Below are positions 58,210-64,000 of a stretch of 64,000 nt of DNA, piece after piece. Position numbers and translations under genes: made by a program. The notes under the pieces are model-generated. The model worked only from the letters and a program-made list of their open reading frames with translations. It was not told the origin of the DNA and did not search any database. The DNA is from Volvox africanus. Taxonomy: Eukaryota; Chlorophyta; Chlorophyceae; Chlamydomonadales; Volvocaceae. The stretch is taken from the NCBI GenBank assembly GCA_030268105.1, contig BSDZ01000103.1, positions 1,182,501 through 1,246,500 on the forward strand, in the 5' to 3' direction. Position 1 is the stretch's first letter. Each line of letters begins with the position of its first letter.

Positions 58210-61069
58210 GCTGGTCTTGCTGGGCCTGGAGCCGGGCCTGGGCCTGGGGGGCCTGGGTCTGGGGTATACGAGAGAACAGTGGCGCGTTGTGACGCGTTGT
58301 TTCAAGGGTTACGAGTCCAAATGGATGGAATCCATTTCGCCACGGATGGAACGAATGGGTGAAGGTACGGATGGTGACGACAGGGAGGGCAGCACTGCAG
58401 TCAGGAGGATGAAAGGATGCATGACACGATACAAAACGATACATGAATGTACTTATCGATGGGCAGAAGGACGGACAAAACAGCTGGATAGATGGAACGG
58501 ACGGATGGACGGACGGACGTACCCATCTGGTGGAACAAAGTGAGTTCCTTATCGTAATACAAACTTTGTCCTCCTATTGGGCCATAGTAAAAGATAATCT
58601 TGCAGAGCATGATCTGTAGAACATAAAAGATATTTGTATATCGCTTTAAGGGACCTCAAGATACGGTAAGTACCGTAACCGCAGCGGACGATTCTGGGCC
58701 TTATTATACAGACCAGCTGTTGTGTGTCCGGTTGCGTTGGCTGCCACTGACGTGCAATCCACAACGGAATCTGTGGTGATTCGTCTTCGCATACCTTTGG
58801 TTTCGGGGCCAGGTTTCGAGATACAGGGAGCTGAAGCCAGCGTGTAGGGATTTAGCAGCGTGCGAACCTAACCCCATATGCCGAAGCAAACAATGAACGT
58901 TATGTTGCCTTCCAGACAGATTGGCGGTATGGTACTTACGGTAATAAGGTAGCTGCTGTCCCGTGTTTTGAAGCTAGACATCTACTGCTCCCTACTAAAC
59001 CCCTTTACTTCTCTCTCCGTAAACATGCGGTCAGGCAGCCACGTGCCTTCTTACTCCTTTACGTATTTCAATCAGCTTTACGGTACTTAGGGAGGCGGTA
59101 CGTAAGGCGCCTTGGAATATTCGTTCTGGAATCCGGATTTTGGGACATGCGGTGCAGGGGAGATGCGGTGGATATAATAGGGAGGATGCTTGAGCTGGAT
59201 ATCATTTCTTGTGTCGTATGAAAGTAGAGCGCGTTCGGCCGTCCCTCAGGTGCCGATGGCAGCTGTCCGATGACTGTCGTTGCGTGAAAACTGCTTGGCT
59301 GCTGGTTTCGAACTTTAAAAGTCATATATATAAATATATATGACTTCAAGTATGTCAAGTATATTATATATATATGTGTGTGTAATATACTTGACATGTG
59401 TGTCAGCTGTCAAGGTGCGTGTGGATACTTTTAGTTTTATCGTAATAATGTATCTAGCGCGACGAAATGTGTACACCTGGTAACGTAACTGTCAGGGTGG
59501 TGACGAGTCGAAGGATGTCGGAGACCGACCACCGACCCTTTTTCGGTAACTTAAATGCAACAGATGCCGAAGAGCCAGTAGAGGCGCCAGGCTTGAAAAT
59601 TACGCGGAGCAGCGCGATGCATGGCTGCAAGCAAAGCAAGCTGGTGCTAGGCAGGATTGGCGGCGGTTACTTGCGTAGCTGACACAAGTGCAGTATGTGA
59701 AAGGCACGGGTACATAGCGCATGCAGGGGCGGACCTCCGTACACTGGATCCCCCGTTGCTGGATGCAGTTATTTACATTGTAATGTAAAGTTGTTTGTTC
59801 TTATGCTTCCTATCATAGGCGTTACTAGGAAACATCTGTGGTCACGTTTTTACTCCATACCCATTAGCGCATTTTGCCATTATGATGGAGCGGACGGTGC
59901 GACGCACTCCAGCTTGCCAGGAGCCGAATCTGTGTGTGTTGGGGGTTGGGTTGGGATGGGTTGGGTTGGGAAGGTGGGCTATACCATAGGGCGAGGCGAG
60001 TACCTGGCTCCAAGAGGAGGCACGCACCTGCAAACTTTATGAGGCTGTGGGGTTAATGATACGGAAGGCAGAAGAAAGGCAAGACGAATGCGGCCGCTGA
60101 GGCTGAGATGCCAGGTACGGAATGGACCCGGCATGGAAACCAGTTGCAGCTATGCAATGTTGAGGGGATGCCCAAGAGAGGTGGCATGAGTGCGGTGCGG
60201 CCTCGGGGAAAGAATTCGATACGGTACCAAACTCTAGGACAGCTTTGCGGGTGATAGACAGGAGCACGCTAATGCTGGCAATAGGTGTGGGGACCATTAC
60301 TTCTGTGGTCGTGGTGCAGAGATGGAACGACGGATAGCTAGCTGACCTGCTAGCTGGTCCTGGGCACGGCAAAGTAACAGTCGTCCCAGGGATGCGTACC
60401 GATGGACTGTAACCGGACGCACCACGTAATAGAGCTCAAATCCAAACTATGTTTGTGAATATTCGTGAAAGTGGGTCGGGACTGTTGGGGCAGATTGACT
60501 TCTTTTAAGCGTGAATTATTTTCTTCAAATCTTGAAACACGCTACGACAATAATTGAATAAAGAATTCTGCAATTTTGGATTCTCTAACACTAAGACGCG
60601 GAAGGAGGGTGCGAAAGGGTCAGAATTCATGCCCGTGCATCTCGATAGAGGGTTCGAGCTTCGAGCTTCGAGTAATAATAAGAAACTTTTATGCCGTTTG
60701 CCAGGAATGTTTGAATCGCACTTGTACATATACAAGTGGAGATTTTATAGGAAAGCTTGACGCGTTTTTTCAGCTTTTCCATGGATTGTACGACACCTTT
60801 CCGCCTGGATTACGAACTCCCGATATCATTTCAAAGTTGTTTCTCAATATAATTGATTAAACGTGTATCATTTCTACGGATTTCACAGGTGGTAACATCT
60901 TCATGAGAAGCACCGGCACAATGCCAGGCGCGAAGGCGAATTGCCTCCAGTTCGCAACATATGCAATTACCTAGGCTATATCCTAAAAATGAATACCACT
61001 TCATTTATTTGCTAGCATCCTCGGAGAGTACATTACCATCATCCGGGCAGCTGAGGCAGCGGCAAGGCC
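58210..61069. other. Intergenic region
   Basis: This is the 3' flank of the channel gene and the upstream region of the next gene. It contains GGAC/GGATG-rich runs near 58480-58520, strong palindromes near 59320-59400, a GTTGGGTTGGGATGG run near 59940-59975 and a small hairpin CACTTGTA-CATA-TACAAGTG at 60719-60738. Open frames around 59454-59682 on both strands have no recognised family. No gene is supported. Confidence 0.55.
59322..59397. repeat. Two nested TA-rich hairpins
   Basis: GTCATATATATA pairs with the following ATATATATGAC. ATGTCAAGTATATTA (59352-59366) pairs exactly with TAATATACTTGACAT (59383-59397), a perfect 15-bp stem. Confidence 0.9.
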
Positions 61070-64000
61070 ATGGACCTCACCGCGCTACATGAGCGGCGAC
61101 GGCGCAAAGCTATTGTTGCTGTATCAATCTTGCAGGCCGAGTCTGGTGGGAACGCATCAGGGATACGACAGGGGGACCCCATCTCCTTCATGCCGTGGCT
61201 TATGGCCGGCGCAACCACTAATTTTGGTGCCACTGCCGGGGCGCTTCCGAAAGTCCCCAGCGGTGAGAGACAGATTGTCGCCGGGAGTCTGAAGGCTTCG
61301 GTCCTTTCCGCACGGGACATCTGGTCTTGGCGTCAGCAACGCCGCTGCCTCGCTGCCCGCGGACAGTCAACAGCTCTTGCCAGTTCGCACCGGAATTCTA
61401 ACCCAAAACCTCACAAGGCTGCCGATCCATCACACACTCCTACAGACCTGACGCGTGTCGCCAGGTCCGGTGAAGGCGCGCCACCAAGTCCGAGTGCAAC
61501 GCAGCGCAGCACTTTTAATGATTCCAGCTCCAATACAGTGCAACGGCCTCACCATACTTCCGCTGCCGAGCTATTAGCAATATGCTCGAAGCTCCATGCG
61601 GAGGTTTCGGACACGCCGCCGCTGCTGGCGCCGCCAGCAGCGCATTGCCAACTTCGGGACATCGCCCAAGCCATTCGGGACAGCAGCCTCTCTGTCTATA
61701 CCCAGCTGCAACAAGAAAACGCCGCTAGGTTTTTGCGCATGCGCAACGAGCGTGCGGTGTTAGGTTTGACAAGGAGCTACAGAAGCAACAACTCTATCTG
61801 CTTCGGGGACCTTGTACAGGAGTACCATACCAACGAACTCAGCGTTGCTCACTGGGAGGAGTGCAAGGTCCGTACAGAACACCGCCCATGTGCGTGTGAA
61901 TGCAACCCAAAACCCAAGAGCCTGAGCGCTCACGTTTTCCTTGAAAACCTTCTGGCTGAAACACCGCCACCGACATTGAAATATTGATCGGAATACGGGA
62001 TCGGAATTTATTAGTTTAGCACATGCACAAACACGAAATTACGCAATCACGTTGAGTGTGGCCCACAAGCCCTGGGAGATAATGGACGGGCTTTGGCTTC
62101 AACTTGAAGGTTTTAGGATCTAAGGCTTACCCGACCCACATTTTGACGCATTTTCTCCTCGTGGGAGTCGGCTTCAGCGGGCTGGATTGGACGGGATGGC
62201 TAGGAGTGGGTAGAGGGCGTTTTAAGGATTGCAATATATAGATAAGGTAATAAAAGTTAAAGAAATCGATTATCAATGAGATGATCGGTGAAATTTGCAA
62301 TCTCATGGGATCAGACAGCAGAAAGGATAGAGTCGAGGGACAAGAGCAGTCAGGTGGTTTCAAAAGGTTGTGTGACGCGCGTGCCGATACTGACAGGGCG
62401 CCTGGTTGAACGGGAAGCGGCACGGGGGATGAGAACACAGAGACAATTGCTTCAGACAACTGAACTACACATGTGTCTTGCACGGCTTCAGCGTAAAACG
62501 TAGGACAAAGGTCACGTGTCAAGGCTTTCGGTCCCTTTCTTAACGTCTATCCATCCGGTAAGCGATTGACATACTGTCGACGTGTACCGCCTTCGCTTAT
62601 GGCGGACACAGGCCGTGTACAAGGACCTCACGGTCCGGGACCGCACGAAGCTCACGTTGCGCGACACCGTGTGTACGTACTTGGTTCCGGAGCATGAGGT
62701 TCGCCGTCACACGAGCTCCTTGAAGACACTGCCGGAGGCCTGGCAGCAGCTGGTGCGATTCGGAAAGTCAAAGGTGAGCCCAACGGACGGTGATTGGGGG
62801 CGCAGAGGTTGATGGGTCGCTCGTTGCGACCCCAGAGGGATCCGGAGGGCCGATAGATACGGGTATTACGGCCACTGGGTTGGGTGGCACCCGTAGGTTT
62901 GGGTGTTGGCATGTGGCCTCCGCCGAATTCTCCCCTTTCCCCGCCCCCGTGTTTCATCGCCTCGGGATCTGGCTTTCTACTTCCCCGTTTAGGCTTGGTT
63001 TGGACCTTCCTGTCGCTTCCTTGCTACTCTTGCCAGTTGCTGACCTTGTAGACATGTTAGGCCTCGTGGGCTTTATTGGGAAGGTTTGATATGGTTGGTT
63101 GACGGTGGGATGTTGGTTGTCATAGGCTTGTAATTGGGCTGGGTATCGGCTGGGGATTTTTTCGTGGTTTGCTGGGTGTTGTTTGAGTTTTGGCTCGTAT
63201 TGATTTGAGGACTGGTTGTTACTGATTGGGCGATTGGTTGAAGAGGCATTTTTTGGTATTTTGGTCTGGATGCGGCTATGTTCTTGATTTCCAACACATT
63301 GGGTTTGTGATTCCACCTTTCCTTTTCACGTGTCAGGCAGTGGCGGCGGCTGTTGCGGGAGTCAAGGCCCTCCGACTGACGGTCAAGGAGGAAACGCCCA
63401 AGACCTTCATGACATTGTTGAACGCAGGCCGGGATCCTCATCGGCTGCCGGTCTCACATCTGGAACCCCTGGCCTGCGCCGGGGTGTACGCCGTGACGCA
63501 GATACTTATGGTAACGTATGGATCGTTCATACCATGGTGAAAACCGCCTATCTCGTGGTAACGGTTTTGTGTTTGTGTACGGCATCGTAAACGGGAAGAG
63601 ATGTACGCTTAATCGGATGCTTGATTTTACAGGGGGAATTGACTCACATGAAAGATATACACACACGCGTGAGTGCGCAACCCTTCCGTACCTGTTGCAT
63701 GAATACACACATGTGCTTTTCCCCTCTCCTCACTCCTCCGTTCCCTGCGTCTGACACTTGTGTTCCCTCCTCCCTTAATCCTCATGCTGCTCGTTAATTA
63801 CAGGAAACTTGCCCAAAGGACGGTACGGTTAATCCGCATGAGCTATACGACATCCTGTCGTACATTCAGCCGCCTACGCCGCAGCAGTGTGTGCACGGCA
63901 AAGGTCTCAGCCGGAAGCCTGTCCTTCCGAAATTCACGGCGGTTTTGCACCACTCCCTGGAGCACTTGTTCCACGTCGCGTCCAGATACAAGTTTAGCCG
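61070..64000 (+). CDS. Unrecognised multi-exon protein (5' part, continues past window)
   Basis: Exons 61070-61867, 62612-62773, 63337-63510 and 63804-64000 join entirely in phase 0. The first exon starts MDLTALHERRRRKAIVAVSI, has a Ser/Pro/Thr-rich disordered middle, and ends with a helical segment containing LRDIAQAIRDSSLSVYTQLQ and FLRMRNERAVLGLTRSYRS, then FGDLVQEYHTNELSVAHWEE. Exon 2 is basic and helical (VRDRTKLTLRDTVCTYLVPE). Exon 3 carries VKALRLTVKEETPKTFMTLL and a hydrophobic LEPLACAGVYAVTQILM. Exon 4 has NPHELYDILSYIQPPTPQQC. I recognise no family or catalytic motif; no signal peptide is seen and exon 3's hydrophobic stretch is too short to call a membrane segment. The start ATG at 61070 is the first in the open exon and may not be the true one. 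The upstream neighbour, 2.9 kb away, gives no functional hint. Confidence 0.6.

Noticed and set aside
59454..59682. Open frames on both strands (RVIFKPGASTGSSASVAF on the minus strand)
   Set aside because: They are short, overlapping on opposite strands and without a recognisable family.
12230..60000. CRISPR arrays suggested by regularly repeated short units
   Set aside because: All regular arrays here are contiguous microsatellites without unique spacers, and the genome is eukaryotic.

Overview
The window looks like nuclear DNA of a green alga, most likely a volvocine or chlamydomonad species. The evidence is a plastid-type biotin carboxylase with a transit-peptide-like leader split into 13 small exons, GC-rich exons separated by many short GT-AG introns, abundant microsatellites, and TTTAGGG-like telomeric motifs. 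This placement is inference; no marker gene identifies the species.

Layout, left to right. 468-853 (+): last exons of an amidinotransferase-fold protein that looks like arginine deiminase. 4580-10537 (+): complete plastid acetyl-CoA carboxylase biotin carboxylase subunit. 12624-14947 (-): two-exon secreted or Golgi sulfotransferase. 17542-23003 and 32650-38313 (-): two tandem paralogues, each fusing a D-Ala-D-Ala-ligase-like ATP-grasp domain to a SET domain. 38857-42513 (+): a MurL-like (UDP-MurNAc-L-Ala-L-Glu epimerase family) gene, head-to-head with the second ATP-grasp/SET gene. 43868-50256 (+): WD40-repeat exons. 50512-58209 (+): ankyrin exons followed by a TRP-type six-segment cation channel; splice phases allow the WD40 and channel blocks to be one gene. 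61070-64000 (+): an unrecognised multi-exon gene running off the end. I inferred exon joins by hand from splice sites, phase and family similarity; for most genes the exon lengths sum to a whole number of codons.

The 9.6 kb between the paralogues (23.0-32.6 kb) is accessory. It holds a LINE-like fragment, a set of reverse-strand exons of an unrecognised and partly broken gene, dispersed repeats, a long ACAGAG microsatellite, and a strikingly AT-rich segment (31.2-31.9 kb) with a bacterial signature: a truncated HU-like reading frame that overlaps the stop of the preceding frame as ATGA. That segment is followed by organelle-style palindromes. Several dispersed repeat families sit inside introns. 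One of them lies just upstream of three consecutive coding exons of the channel gene.

The most interesting points are the duplicated ATP-grasp/SET fusion, its divergent pairing with a MurL-like gene (two families known from bacterial peptidoglycan synthesis next to each other in an algal nucleus), the bacterial insertion, the possible WD40-ankyrin-TRP fusion, and the intronic repeat family.
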